The notes under the pieces: model-generated
Database searches by the model: none
The model's input: the letters and a program-made list of their open reading frames with translations, nothing else
Told to the model about the DNA's origin: nothing
Origin: an uncultured Anaerolineales bacterium
GTDB taxonomy: Bacteria; Chloroflexota; Anaerolineae; Anaerolineales; UBA4823
Length of the DNA: 32,754 bases
Direction: 5' to 3'
Assembly (NCBI GenBank): GCA_937928795.1
Contig: CALFWB010000034.1
Span: 1 to 32,754, forward strand
Part shown: positions 8,380 to 17,218 of the stretch, one piece after another
Layout of the letters: each line of letters starts with the position of its first letter
Numbering within the stretch: the stretch's first letter is position 1
Translations under genes and position numbers: made by a program

Positions 8380-9714
8380 ATGCCAGTGATGAATTTGCCC
8401 GGACCGAAAGCCAAGGCGATTATCAAGCGAGATCGGGAGGTGATCTCACCTTCCTATCCTCGAGGGTATCCATTTGTGATGGACCATGGCAAAGGGACTG
8501 AGGTATGGGATGTTGATGGAAATCGTTTTCTGGATTTTGCAGCCGGAATCGCAGTTGTGGCAACCGGTCATAGTCACCCCAAAGTTGTTCAAGCGATTCA
8601 AGAGCAAGCCGAAAAGTTCATTCACATTTCTTCTGATTTTTACCATGTAAAATGGGTTGAACTGGGCGAAAAGCTCAACGAAATCGCTCCATTTTTAGAC
8701 AATGCTGTCTCCTTCATGACCAACTCGGGGGCTGAAAGCATCGAAACCGCTATTAAGTTGGCGCGCCACTATACAGGGCGCACAGAATTCCTCGGTTTTT
8801 TAGGGGGATTCCATGGGCGCACGATGGGCGCTGTGACCTTTACGGCAAGTAAAGCGCTTTATCATCGCGATTTTTACCCGCTTATGAACGGTGTCACCCA
8901 CGTGCCCTTTCCCAATCCCTATCGCCCCCTCTTGATTCCAAAGGAGGGAGAGGATTATGGTGTGACCGTTGTCCGATACATTGAGGAGCAAATTTTTGCT
9001 CAGCTTCTACCTCCAGAAAATGTGGCTGGCATTTTAGTTGAACCCATCCAAGGCGAGGGGGGATATATCATTCCACCCGCAGGGTTCTTCCCAGCCTTGC
9101 GAGAATTGTGCGATAAATACGGCATTCTGTTGATTGTTGATGAGGTTCAGAGTGGAGTAGGACGCACAGGAAAATGGTGGGCGATCGAGCATTGGGGTGT
9201 GGAGCCGGATATTGTCTGTGCCGCAAAGGGCATTGCCTCTGGTTTGCCCCTAGGGGCGACAATTGCTAAAGAGTATATTATGAACTGGCCGAAGGGAGCG
9301 CATGGCAACACTTACGGTGGAAACCCTCTTGCTTGTGCTGCGGCTTTGGCTACCATCGAACTGATCGAGAATGGCTATCTCCAAAATGCGGTTGAAATGG
9401 GTGGGTATTTGCTCAAGGTCTTAGGTGAGATTCAGAAGCGTCATCCAACCATTGGAGACATACGCGGCAAAGGGTTAATGATCGGGGTTGAGTTTGTTGA
9501 GGATCGAGAAACAAAGGCATATGCGGAAAAATTGCGCGATACAGTCGTAGAGAGCGCTTTTCGGCGTGGTTTGTTGCTTTTGGGATGCGGCAAGAGCACC
9601 ATCCGCATCTCGCCTCCGTTGTGTGTCACCCGGAATGAGATCGATGAGGCAATGGAGATTTTCGAGGAAGCCATATCTGTTAGTGAGAGCGAGTCCCTAA
9701 CCCTTGTTGCCTGA
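8380..9714 (+). CDS. class III PLP-dependent aminotransferase (4-aminobutyrate / broad amino-acid type)
   Basis: The 444-residue enzyme is a class III aminotransferase. Visible are the start PGPKAKAIIKRD, the cofactor phosphate loop TNSGAESIETAIKLAR, GGFHGRTMGAVTFTASK, EPIQGEGGYIIPP, the Asp of LLIVDEVQSGVGRTGKWWA, and the Schiff-base Lys283 in CAAKGIASGLPLGA. From memory, the PGPKAK start and overall pattern resemble archaeal enzymes of the Pyrococcus group annotated as GABA or acetylornithine aminotransferases, some of which are broad-substrate amino-acid racemases, so racemase activity is a real alternative. I chose the ATG at 8380, not the GTG at 8356, because AAAGGAG ends 8 nt before it. 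The 3' end overlaps the histidine kinase gene by 11 nt. Confidence 0.9.
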   Translation: MPVMNLPGPKAKAIIKRDREVISPSYPRGYPFVMDHGKGTEVWDVDGNRFLDFAAGIAVVATGHSHPKVVQAIQEQAEKFIHISSDFYHVKWVELGEKLNEIAPFLDNAVSFMTNSGAESIETAIKLARHYTGRTEFLGFLGGFHGRTMGAVTFTASKALYHRDFYPLMNGVTHVPFPNPYRPLLIPKEGEDYGVTVVRYIEEQIFAQLLPPENVAGILVEPIQGEGGYIIPPAGFFPALRELCDKYGILLIVDEVQSGVGRTGKWWAIEHWGVEPDIVCAAKGIASGLPLGATIAKEYIMNWPKGAHGNTYGGNPLACAAALATIELIENGYLQNAVEMGGYLLKVLGEIQKRHPTIGDIRGKGLMIGVEFVEDRETKAYAEKLRDTVVESAFRRGLLLLGCGKSTIRISPPLCVTRNEIDEAMEIFEEAISVSESESLTLVA

Positions 9715-11272
9715 TTTTCGCGTTCGCCAACGCGATTACCTCCTAGAAATTAGCCGGGCGATTACCCAGGAACTCAATCTGGATAGTCTCCTGGCTCGTA
9801 TTTTAACCATTTCGATTGAGATGCTGGCTGGCCAAGCCGGTTTGATCGCCTTGTGGGAAGAGCGCGGCGGGTGGACCGTAGCAGCCTCAATCGGCGTGGC
9901 TACGCCATTTCTGCGCTATCTTGAATCTTTACTGGGACAATTATCCAATCAAGGCGATCTAAGTTTATTAGACCTCTCGGAAATCAATCACGTTGTTCAA
10001 CAGCTAACCCACACAGCCAGCTTTGGATTGTTGACCGGCGTAGGCTTGCCGCTGGTGGTGCGCCGGCGAGTGATCGGGTTGATTTTTATTTTCCGTAACT
10101 ACGCTGGGGTTTTCTCTTCCAACGATCGGGCTTTATTGGAAAGCTTCGCCGACCAAGCGGCCATTGCAGTGTACAATGCTCAACTCTATACTCAGGTCAG
10201 CCGCGAAAAGCAACGTCTTGACGCAGTATTGGATTCGGCTGCAGATGGGATTTTGATCATTGCTGCCGATCATCGTATTGAACGCTGCAATCCGGCTTTT
10301 GCCCGTATGGCGGGCATTCCGCAAGAAGCGATTATCGGTCGCAGACATGAGGATGTCGTTTTTCTAGTCAAGCAAAAGGAAGAGATGACCTTGGAAAAAG
10401 CTGAGGCTGGAGGTTGGCCCTTAACGCCCAATGCTACCCTATACGTGGAGGGCGACCTGCATCGGCCACAAGGCAGCCCCTTGCCTGTTGGGATCACGTA
10501 TGCCCCTCTGATGAGTCAAGACGGTTCATTGGTGAGCATTATTGCAACAGTCCGCGACATAACCCGTTTTCGCGAGGCTGACGAGCTCAAGACGACTTTT
10601 ATCTCGGTCATTAGCCATGAGTTGAAAACCCCTGTGGCGCTAATAAAAGGCTATGTAAGCACGTTGCGTCGTGAAGATGCCCATTGGGACCCCATGATCG
10701 TCCAAGATAGTCTCGCCGTAATCGAGGAAGAGGCTGATCGCCTAACAGAGCTGATTGAAAATTTATTGGATGCCACCCGCTTACAAGCAGGCGTATTGTC
10801 GATCAACTTAGCCGATATTGCGCTGGTGCCACTAATTCAGCGAATCGTGGAAAAATTCCGTACCCAGACCACTCAACATACCTTTGTTGTGGATTTACCG
10901 CCCGACTTGCCAGTGATCATGGCTGATGAGAACCGTATCTCTCAGTTGCTATCCAACCTGCTTTCAAACGCCATTAAGTACTCTCCAGAGGGAGGAGAAA
11001 TCCGCATCAGTGGACAAGAGCGATTAGAGCAAATTGTGATTTGTGTATCGGATGAGGGCTGTGGCATTTCCCCTGAAGATATCCCCTATGTTTTTGATCG
11101 GTTTTACCGTTCGGATATGGCGAAGCGGACAACCAAAGGAGCAGGTTTGGGGTTATATCTTGCAAGAGCCGTCGTTGAGGCTCATGGGGGGCATATTTGG
11201 ATAGAGCCGAAAACCGATAAAGGCACAAAAATTTGTTTTTCTTTACCGAAAGACGCAAAAAGAAAGAAGTAA
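9704..11272 (+). CDS. orphan sensor histidine kinase, GAF-PAS-HisKA-HATPase
   Basis: The 522-residue protein has no membrane helix and should be cytoplasmic. Domains in order: GAF (about 12-165, starting LLEISRAITQELNLDSLLARIL), PAS (about 175-290, LDSAADGILIIAADHRIERCNPAFARMAG), HisKA with phosphoacceptor His305 in VISHELKTPVALIKGY, and HATPase_c with N-box SNLLSNAIKYSPEGG, G1 DEGCGISPEDIPYVFDRFYR and G2 GAGLGLYLARAVVEAHGG. A stop at 9698 in this frame forces the start to 9704 or 9707, both TTG, inside the end of the aminotransferase gene. No response regulator with a receiver domain lies nearby; the closest OmpR-type DNA-binding protein (12642-13307) has an FHA domain instead. Confidence 0.93.
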   Translation: MLPDFRVRQRDYLLEISRAITQELNLDSLLARILTISIEMLAGQAGLIALWEERGGWTVAASIGVATPFLRYLESLLGQLSNQGDLSLLDLSEINHVVQQLTHTASFGLLTGVGLPLVVRRRVIGLIFIFRNYAGVFSSNDRALLESFADQAAIAVYNAQLYTQVSREKQRLDAVLDSAADGILIIAADHRIERCNPAFARMAGIPQEAIIGRRHEDVVFLVKQKEEMTLEKAEAGGWPLTPNATLYVEGDLHRPQGSPLPVGITYAPLMSQDGSLVSIIATVRDITRFREADELKTTFISVISHELKTPVALIKGYVSTLRREDAHWDPMIVQDSLAVIEEEADRLTELIENLLDATRLQAGVLSINLADIALVPLIQRIVEKFRTQTTQHTFVVDLPPDLPVIMADENRISQLLSNLLSNAIKYSPEGGEIRISGQERLEQIVICVSDEGCGISPEDIPYVFDRFYRSDMAKRTTKGAGLGLYLARAVVEAHGGHIWIEPKTDKGTKICFSLPKDAKRKK

Positions 11273-11295
11273 ACTTGTAATGAAGTGGAGTGATT

Positions 11296-12645
11296 ATGCC
11301 AAAAACTGTTGTTAATTGTCCGAATTGTAAACGACCTGTGCAGGCTGAAATCCAACAATTATTTGATCTCAACCAAGACCCGGCCGCGAAGCAGAAATTG
11401 CTTTCGGGAGCGTTCAACTTGATCCAATGCCCCCATTGTGGCTTTCGGGGTGCGGCAGCTCTCCCGATTGTGTATCATGACCCAGAAAAACAACTCTTAT
11501 TGACTTTTGTGCCGCAGGAGTTGGCTTTACCCCCCAATGAGCAAGAACGCATTATTGGGGGGTTGATCAATCAAGTCATGACTCATTTGCCCCAAGAAAA
11601 GCGCAAAGCTTACCTCTTGCAGCCTCAACAAACCTTGACAATGCAGGGTTTGATCGAGAGGATCTTGGAGGCAGATGGAATCACCCGAGAGATGCTCCAG
11701 GCTCAGCAACAAAGGTTGTCGCTGATTCAACGATTACTGATGGCATCATCTGCGGATGTTCAAAAGGAAATCATCCATCAGGAAGACCACTTGATCGATG
11801 AGCAATTCTTTGCTCTTTTAGAGCGCTTAATTGAGGTCTCAGCAGCCGGGAGAGACGAACAGTCTGCTCAGAAGCTGATGGATTTGCAGAAGATGATTAT
11901 GGAAGAGTCCACTTTGGGGCGTGACTTAAGCCAGCAAGTGCAAGAAGTAGAAGCCGCTTTAGCATCCCTAAAGGAAGCCGGCCAATCTTTGGATCGTGAA
12001 AAGTTGCTTGAGATCGTGATCAATGCGCCGAATGCCGATCGACTGAGGGCTTTGGTCAGCTTTGCTCGCGCCGGCATGGATTATCAATTCTTTCAACTCT
12101 TGAGTGAACGGATTGATCGTGCAAGAGGGGATGGGCGTGCCAGATTGGTCAAGCTGCGTGACGACCTGTTGCAATTTACCCAAGAATATGATCAGGATCT
12201 TGCTCAAAGGGTTGAGCAAACTCGTCAGAAAATTGAACAAATCTTATCCGAAGCGGATGTGGAAGAGGGCTTGGTCAAATATAGCCCTGTGATTGATGGC
12301 ATCTTCTTGTCCGTCTTAAATACCGTTTTGGAACAAGCCGAAGCACAGAAAGACCTTCCTCGACTAGAAAAACTCAAAAAGATCGTAGATATTATCGAAA
12401 AAGCTAGTGCTCCTCCGGAGGAAGTGCAGTTGATTGAGAGGCTGCTTGGGGCAGAAAGTGAAAGCGAAGAACGGCGCATCCTTGAAGAAAATGCCGAAAA
12501 AATCACCCCTGAACTGCTGAACTCGATGGTGAATCTAGTTTACCAGCTCCAAGAGGGTGAAAACCGAGAACTTGGCGAGCGAGTCTCAGCCATCTATAAA
12601 AAGATGCTGCGCTTCTCGATGGAAAGAAGCTTGAACGCTCCTTAA
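11296..12645 (+). CDS. CpXC-domain zinc-ribbon protein with long helical C-terminus
   Basis: The 449-residue protein begins with a CpXC-type zinc ribbon: CPNC (Cys8, Cys11) and CPHC (Cys45, Cys48) flank a small domain ending in the LTFVPQELALPPNEQERIIGGL stretch typical of the family. The rest (about 110-449) is almost all predicted helix rich in Glu, Gln, Leu and Lys, including probable coiled coils (about 200-330). No catalytic motif is visible. I use ATG 11296, 5 nt after GGAG, not the GTG at 11290. It follows the histidine kinase by 23 nt in the same direction and may share its transcript. Its stop overlaps the stop of the convergent FHA gene. Function unknown; a scaffold or adaptor role is a guess. 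Confidence 0.75.
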   Translation: MPKTVVNCPNCKRPVQAEIQQLFDLNQDPAAKQKLLSGAFNLIQCPHCGFRGAAALPIVYHDPEKQLLLTFVPQELALPPNEQERIIGGLINQVMTHLPQEKRKAYLLQPQQTLTMQGLIERILEADGITREMLQAQQQRLSLIQRLLMASSADVQKEIIHQEDHLIDEQFFALLERLIEVSAAGRDEQSAQKLMDLQKMIMEESTLGRDLSQQVQEVEAALASLKEAGQSLDREKLLEIVINAPNADRLRALVSFARAGMDYQFFQLLSERIDRARGDGRARLVKLRDDLLQFTQEYDQDLAQRVEQTRQKIEQILSEADVEEGLVKYSPVIDGIFLSVLNTVLEQAEAQKDLPRLEKLKKIVDIIEKASAPPEEVQLIERLLGAESESEERRILEENAEKITPELLNSMVNLVYQLQEGENRELGERVSAIYKKMLRFSMERSLNAP

Positions 12646-13307
12646 TAGGGAGGGTTGTTCAACCTCAAACCGTGACCGCGAACGGTTTGGATATATTCGT
12701 GGTGTGGGTCAACTTCAGCAAGCCGCTGGCGTAAGCGGCGGATCAGCGCGTCTAAAGCCTGTTCGGAGACCAAAATAGCTTCCTTTTCGCCCCAAATCGC
12801 TTCGATCAGGGTAGAGCGTGCAATCACTTGATCGGGGTTCTCGTAAAGGGTTTCCAGAAGGGTATACTGCGGCGGAGAGAGCGGCGGCGTGATTTCATGA
12901 TTGCGGATCCAAACTCTCCGCGAGCGTTTATCGAGGCGTAAAGCAAGGTTCGAGATCGAGGTTGAGGGAGGTTGCTCCTCTAAAGGCAAGGTGGCATCGG
13001 AACTAAGATAATAAAAGACTTGGGCAAGGGCAATTTGAATGATGTCACCATCTTGAAGGAGGGTCGGTTGAGCAATGAGCACGCCATTGAGATGGGTGCC
13101 GTTTTTGCTGACTAAATCCTCCAATAGGGTCCCTTGAGAAGTGCGGGAGACGCGCGCGTGGTGCCGCGAGACCTGCCGCTCGGGGATGACGATATCACAA
13201 TTCTCATCTCTCCCGATGAGCAGTTCATTTAGAATTGCCCAACGTTGACCGTTGAGTGGACCGCCCTGGGCAACCAAAAAGGGCACATTTTCAGAGATTT
13301 CTTCCAT
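12642..13307 (-). CDS. FHA domain - OmpR/PhoB-type winged-helix transcription factor without receiver
   Basis: The 221-residue protein joins a forkhead-associated domain (about 8-105: IGRDENCDIVIP, RQVSRHHARV, SKNGTHLNG; the phosphothreonine-binding Gly-Arg, Ser-x-x-His and Asn-Gly are all present) to an OmpR/PhoB C-terminal winged helix (about 126-220: LSPPQYTLLETLYENPDQVIARSTLIEAIWG and LDALIRRLRQRL followed by YIQTVRGHGLRL). FHA domains bind phosphothreonine, so DNA binding is probably controlled by Ser/Thr phosphorylation. A Ser/Thr kinase is divergently encoded 127 bp away, its likely partner. Mycobacterial EmbR also combines FHA and OmpR-type DNA-binding domains but in the opposite order with a BTAD domain between. 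AAGGTGA precedes the ATG. Confidence 0.9.
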   Translation of the reverse strand: MEEISENVPFLVAQGGPLNGQRWAILNELLIGRDENCDIVIPERQVSRHHARVSRTSQGTLLEDLVSKNGTHLNGVLIAQPTLLQDGDIIQIALAQVFYYLSSDATLPLEEQPPSTSISNLALRLDKRSRRVWIRNHEITPPLSPPQYTLLETLYENPDQVIARSTLIEAIWGEKEAILVSEQALDALIRRLRQRLAEVDPHHEYIQTVRGHGLRLNNPPY

Positions 13308-13327
13308 TGGTCACCTTCTCTACGTGT

Positions 13328-13336
13328 ATAATAACA
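13328..13336 (-). promoter_or_regulatory. extended -10 promoter of the FHA regulator gene
   Basis: On the minus strand the sequence reads TGTTATTAT. The predicted start near 13321 gives a 14-nt leader containing AAGGTGA before the ATG. The same stretch read on the plus strand contains TATAAT (13327-13332), which could serve the divergent kinase with a leader of about 95 nt; the two -10 elements overlap, so they could interfere. Confidence 0.45.
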
Positions 13337-13434
13337 CAAGGTTGATGAAGTAGACCTGATCGTTTGTCAGAAATTATTTTGTCGTTCTTGGCTGGGCGAA
13401 AACGCCGCATTTGCCTGCCGAGAAGTGAGTAGAT

Positions 13435-14424
13435 ATGCCTACTGCGCTAAGACCGGGAGAAGTATTAAGAAATCGCTATAAAATTCGGCGGATCATCGGT
13501 CAAGGGGGGATGGGGAGCATCTACTTAGCAGATGATTTGCGCCTCGAAGGCCGTCTTTGCGCGGTTAAAGAAGTTGTACACGACCGTACGCTGACCTCGG
13601 ACTTGATCCAAGAAGCTCGTGAGCAGTTCTTACGGGAAGCCACCACTTTAGCGCGTCTCGATCATCCGAATTTGCCCAAAGTATCGGATTATTTTTCGAT
13701 TGGCGGTAGGGATTATCTGGTAATGGATTTCGTGCCGGGTAAAGATTTACAGATGATCATGCTGGAAGCTCAGAAAAAGGGCACATTTTTATCTGAAAGA
13801 GATGTGTTGAATTGGGCAAATCAGTTAGCAGATGCTTTGGCTTATCTACATAGTCAAAACCCCCCGATCTTGCATCGCGATATTAAGCCTTCGAATTTGA
13901 AATATACCCCTGGGGGAATGCTGAAATTGGTCGATTTTGGGTTGGTCAAAATGTTAGTAAAAGGTGAGGTTACGGTGACGGTAGTTCAAGGAAAAGGGAC
14001 GGCGATTTATACCCCCTTAGAGCAGTACGGCGGAGATGCCAGCCATACAGATACACGCAGCGATATCTACGCCTTTGGAGCAACGCTATATCATCTATTG
14101 ACAAACACCGCCCCGATTGAAGCCCATGAACGTTTCTTGAATCCAGATTCCCTAATTCCCCCGCGGCAGATTAATCCGGATATTAGCGTTCGCACAGAGC
14201 GGGCGATTTTGTGGGCAATGAGTTTGCATCCTGAAGATCGACCACCCGATGTGGAAACCTTCCGACGTGCTTTGCTCGGCAATGTAGAGACGACCATTTC
14301 CTCAAGGACGCGCCTACCTCCTCCAACCTTTCTCGACCTCATTAGCTCGCCCTTGGAAATGACCTTAGCAATTTTGGCAGTGGGGGTTATTTTGCTGAGT
14401 TTGATTCTGACATTTGTCCGCTAG
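13435..14424 (+). CDS. Ser/Thr protein kinase with single C-terminal membrane helix
   Basis: The 329-residue protein is a Hanks-type kinase: glycine loop GQGGMGSIY (22-30), Lys45 in CAVKEV, catalytic loop HRDIKPSN (147-154), DFG (167-169), an activation segment ending [13 protein letters not shown] in place of the usual APE, and [15 protein letters not shown] hydrophobic helix (about 306-326) ends only three residues before the C-terminus, so the kinase is tail-anchored with no outer sensor domain, unlike PknB. It is divergent from the FHA-winged-helix gene and its last 38 nt overlap the end of the convergent GH3-like gene. A weak GAAGTGAG precedes the ATG. The obvious candidate substrate is the FHA regulator or a protein it binds. 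Confidence 0.92.
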   Translation: MPTALRPGEVLRNRYKIRRIIGQGGMGSIYLADDLRLEGRLCAVKEVVHDRTLTSDLIQEAREQFLREATTLARLDHPNLPKVSDYFSIGGRDYLVMDFVPGKDLQMIMLEAQKKGTFLSERDVLNWANQLADALAYLHSQNPPILHRDIKPSNLKYTPGGMLKLVDFGLVKMLVKGEVTVTVVQGKGTAIYTPLEQYGGDASHTDTRSDIYAFGATLYHLLTNTAPIEAHERFLNPDSLIPPRQINPDISVRTERAILWAMSLHPEDRPPDVETFRRALLGNVETTISSRTRLPPPTFLDLISSPLEMTLAILAVGVILLSLILTFVR

Positions 14425-17218
14425 GAAGGAATGTTTTGCGGTTTCTTAACCCGCGGGGAATCCAAACCAGTGCCAAGCCGATCATCGTGCCGAGTGTGGT
14501 CATCAAGATCACACCAAAAGTGCCTATCCTCGTCAGAAGTTGTTGTGCGCCCGGTAGGTCTAAGGCTAAGTATGAATAAGCAGAAAGCCCTCCGATAATT
14601 GCGACCAAACCACTTTGAACTCCTGCCCTTACTTGCCCTAATAGGAAAGCGAAGCGGTAGCTTCCATAGCCTATGGCGACAACGATGACGAAACTAATGA
14701 ACCAATCAGAAAGCCGCAAGGTGTTATTTGGGATGGAGGAAGGCGGGACAGGCGTCTCCTCAATTGCTTGAATCAAAGTCGGAGAGGGTTGAGGAGTGAT
14801 CGTAGAAGGTTCGGTTGGGGTGATGATTGTGATCAATTGAACTTCCTCTTTAGGGATTTCAAGGCGGATCACATCGGACTGTTTAGCCGGATAGCTCTCC
14901 GCTCGAATCTCCCATATACCGGCGCTGGTTAGCTTAACCATGGCTTGGGCAATCCCGTTTTGGGTCGTTACTGGTTGAGGTAGGCTTACCAATTCACCTG
15001 AGGCATTGATGATGAAATGCACGGGTGTACCGTCAGGAACTGGATTTCCGTTATGGTCTATGATGATCCCAGTGCGCAGGGGTAGGAAATCGCCGATCTT
15101 AAATGCGAGAGTTGGGGTGGATTGGGGAGTTCCGCTCTGGTCGGATGAGATTTCCGAATTCTGGGCAATATCAATAAAGAGAGAAATGTTTTGGTCTGGA
15201 TCAGGGGATGTTGCGGTAATTAGGTCGTACCCAACGCCAGGCACCGAAACGGGCAATGCACCTTGGGGAATAATCTCCTTGAAAAGAAGACGCGCCGCGG
15301 TTTCAACGAACAATGGAGAAGCACTGTACAGTCCATAATAGGCACTTAGCTTGGAAATGTCGGTCGCATCGAGATAATAGGGTGCGCCGAAAGCAAAGAC
15401 AACGATCTTTTTTTGCTGAAAGAGGTCAGGGCGTTCGGTCAAGAATCGCTGAAGAGCTTGTGAGTTGGGAGTGTTTTTATCTACATTAAGCAGGTTAAAA
15501 ACAATCCACGAGGCACTCTTCAACGAGCTTTCTATTGGCGGTGCATCGGGTTTCTTGTTCAGCATCAAGGTTAAGTCTTCAAAGGAATATGAGAGAATAT
15601 TTGAAGGCCAGATTTGACCACTACCTTGAGAACCGTACAACCGTTTTATTTGTTCGGCTAAGTCATTGACCCCAAGCAAGGTTTGCGGGGGGCATTGGGA
15701 GCACTGCTGGTAGGTGCGGACATCGGTGAAAATTACCAGACGATCGTTGATGCGCGGCGGATTTGGGAGATTGCTAGATAATTCTTCGGGTTTCGGGCTG
15801 ATCAACGTAGCTGCATTGCGGGCGACCTCAATGGTTACTTGTTGATTTTTTCCAACTTGTTCGATCGGACCCAGTGTGGATAGCACGGTATCTGGATCGA
15901 ATTGAGGGTAGAGACGATACTTCAAAGTGAGAATGCGCAACACTGCTTGATCGACCCTTTGGGCAAAAGCTGGGTCGTTTTCGTATTTTTGACGGAAAAA
16001 TTCGATCACGCGCCGAATGCTGACGTAAGCATCCGGGTCTCCATCTGAGACAATGCTTCCGAGGTGGATTAAGTCGTTGCCGGAAAGAAAGGCATTGAGA
16101 GCGATCAAGCGAGCGTCAAATTTCTCGTTGTTGAGTTGATAGAAATTGCGCACGGCCGGCGCGGAAAGGTTTTCGCAAACCATCAATCCGCCTGAATTCC
16201 GCCATTCGGCGATCGGGCTCAGGTTCATCAAAAGTTTGAAAGCTTCTGGATCTAAGCTAATCGGACGGGTGGTAGCACGGATGTTTTCTTGAAAACCTTG
16301 ATAGCGAATGTGAGCAGCCAACAAGCCATCTGTTGAAGATAGCTCGTCTGGTGCATCGCCAGTGACTTTGAAAAAAGGTAACAGATCGAACGTTCTCAAT
16401 TGTTCTAAAGATTTGCGGACAGTAGCGACTTCGATTTCTGGTGAACGGTCAGCCCCTCCATTGCCGGGAAAATTTTTTGCCACCACCGCCATTTTTCCTT
16501 GACTACCCTCGTGGACGCCGCGAATATAGGCGCTCCCCAAGACGCTCACCCAGTACGGGTCTCCCCCAAATGAACGTGTGCCGAGATCAACAGAGCCTTC
16601 TATGCGAGGTGTTTCCAAAACATCTAGAGCCGGTCCGAATAGCAGGTTAAAGCCCAGAGCAGATAGCTCCTTCCCAGCCACTTCGCCAACTCGGCGAGAT
16701 AACTCGGGGTTCCAGGTTGCTCCAATAGACATGGCATCCGGTAAAATGGTCACCCCGTTAAAAAGTTGGTCATAGGGTGGACCTCCTCCTTCCTGTGTGA
16801 TGCCAATGAACAGGGGGATATATGCGCCGGGTGGGAGCGGTGTAGTGGTCGTGAGCGTGTTAGTTAGTGGAAAAGCGTTGAGGGATTGCAAGGACTGGAT
16901 CAGGTTTTGGGTTTGCTGAAGGAGATTTTCGGTTTGGGTGAAATTGTCATTGGCAGCAGATAGTACCACGCCGCTAATGTGATATTGGGTGATGAGTGAG
17001 TAAATGGGATCGGTGGGATTAATGGCAGAGCCTTTAAGGGAAACCAAAAACAGTTGGCCCACTTTTTCAGCCGGTGTCAATTGCTGCAACAATGCCTCTG
17101 CTTGTTCTGCGGCAGGACTTTGCGGTTGCGCAGTCCTTGCGGAAACAAGCCTTGGATCAAGGACCAAAGAGATAAAGAATAAAGTGAGAAGTAACCAACT
17201 CCGCTGTTGGCTCCTCAT
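14387..17218 (-). CDS. GH3-like membrane-anchored protein with altered active site
   Basis: The 943-residue protein has a signal peptide (about 1-28), a GH3 N-terminal barrel (about 40-440; [47 protein letters not shown]), a GH3 C-terminal domain (about 470-690; ending [22 protein letters not shown] and [11 protein letters not shown]), an Ig-like domain (about 715-810), a Pro/Thr linker and three C-terminal membrane helices (about 845-925). GH3 beta-N-acetylhexosaminidases cut cell-wall amino sugars, but the signature sites differ here: D-Q-E-G-G is TQEGG (141-145), KHFPGHG is KNFPGNG (248-254), and the Ser-Asp nucleophile site is VCENLS (347-352). It may be a pseudoenzyme or have changed chemistry. 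It is last in a coupled four-gene operon. Confidence 0.85.
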   Translation of the reverse strand: MRSQQRSWLLLTLFFISLVLDPRLVSARTAQPQSPAAEQAEALLQQLTPAEKVGQLFLVSLKGSAINPTDPIYSLITQYHISGVVLSAANDNFTQTENLLQQTQNLIQSLQSLNAFPLTNTLTTTTPLPPGAYIPLFIGITQEGGGPPYDQLFNGVTILPDAMSIGATWNPELSRRVGEVAGKELSALGFNLLFGPALDVLETPRIEGSVDLGTRSFGGDPYWVSVLGSAYIRGVHEGSQGKMAVVAKNFPGNGGADRSPEIEVATVRKSLEQLRTFDLLPFFKVTGDAPDELSSTDGLLAAHIRYQGFQENIRATTRPISLDPEAFKLLMNLSPIAEWRNSGGLMVCENLSAPAVRNFYQLNNEKFDARLIALNAFLSGNDLIHLGSIVSDGDPDAYVSIRRVIEFFRQKYENDPAFAQRVDQAVLRILTLKYRLYPQFDPDTVLSTLGPIEQVGKNQQVTIEVARNAATLISPKPEELSSNLPNPPRINDRLVIFTDVRTYQQCSQCPPQTLLGVNDLAEQIKRLYGSQGSGQIWPSNILSYSFEDLTLMLNKKPDAPPIESSLKSASWIVFNLLNVDKNTPNSQALQRFLTERPDLFQQKKIVVFAFGAPYYLDATDISKLSAYYGLYSASPLFVETAARLLFKEIIPQGALPVSVPGVGYDLITATSPDPDQNISLFIDIAQNSEISSDQSGTPQSTPTLAFKIGDFLPLRTGIIIDHNGNPVPDGTPVHFIINASGELVSLPQPVTTQNGIAQAMVKLTSAGIWEIRAESYPAKQSDVIRLEIPKEEVQLITIITPTEPSTITPQPSPTLIQAIEETPVPPSSIPNNTLRLSDWFISFVIVVAIGYGSYRFAFLLGQVRAGVQSGLVAIIGGLSAYSYLALDLPGAQQLLTRIGTFGVILMTTLGTMIGLALVWIPRGLRNRKTFLPSGQMSESNSAK

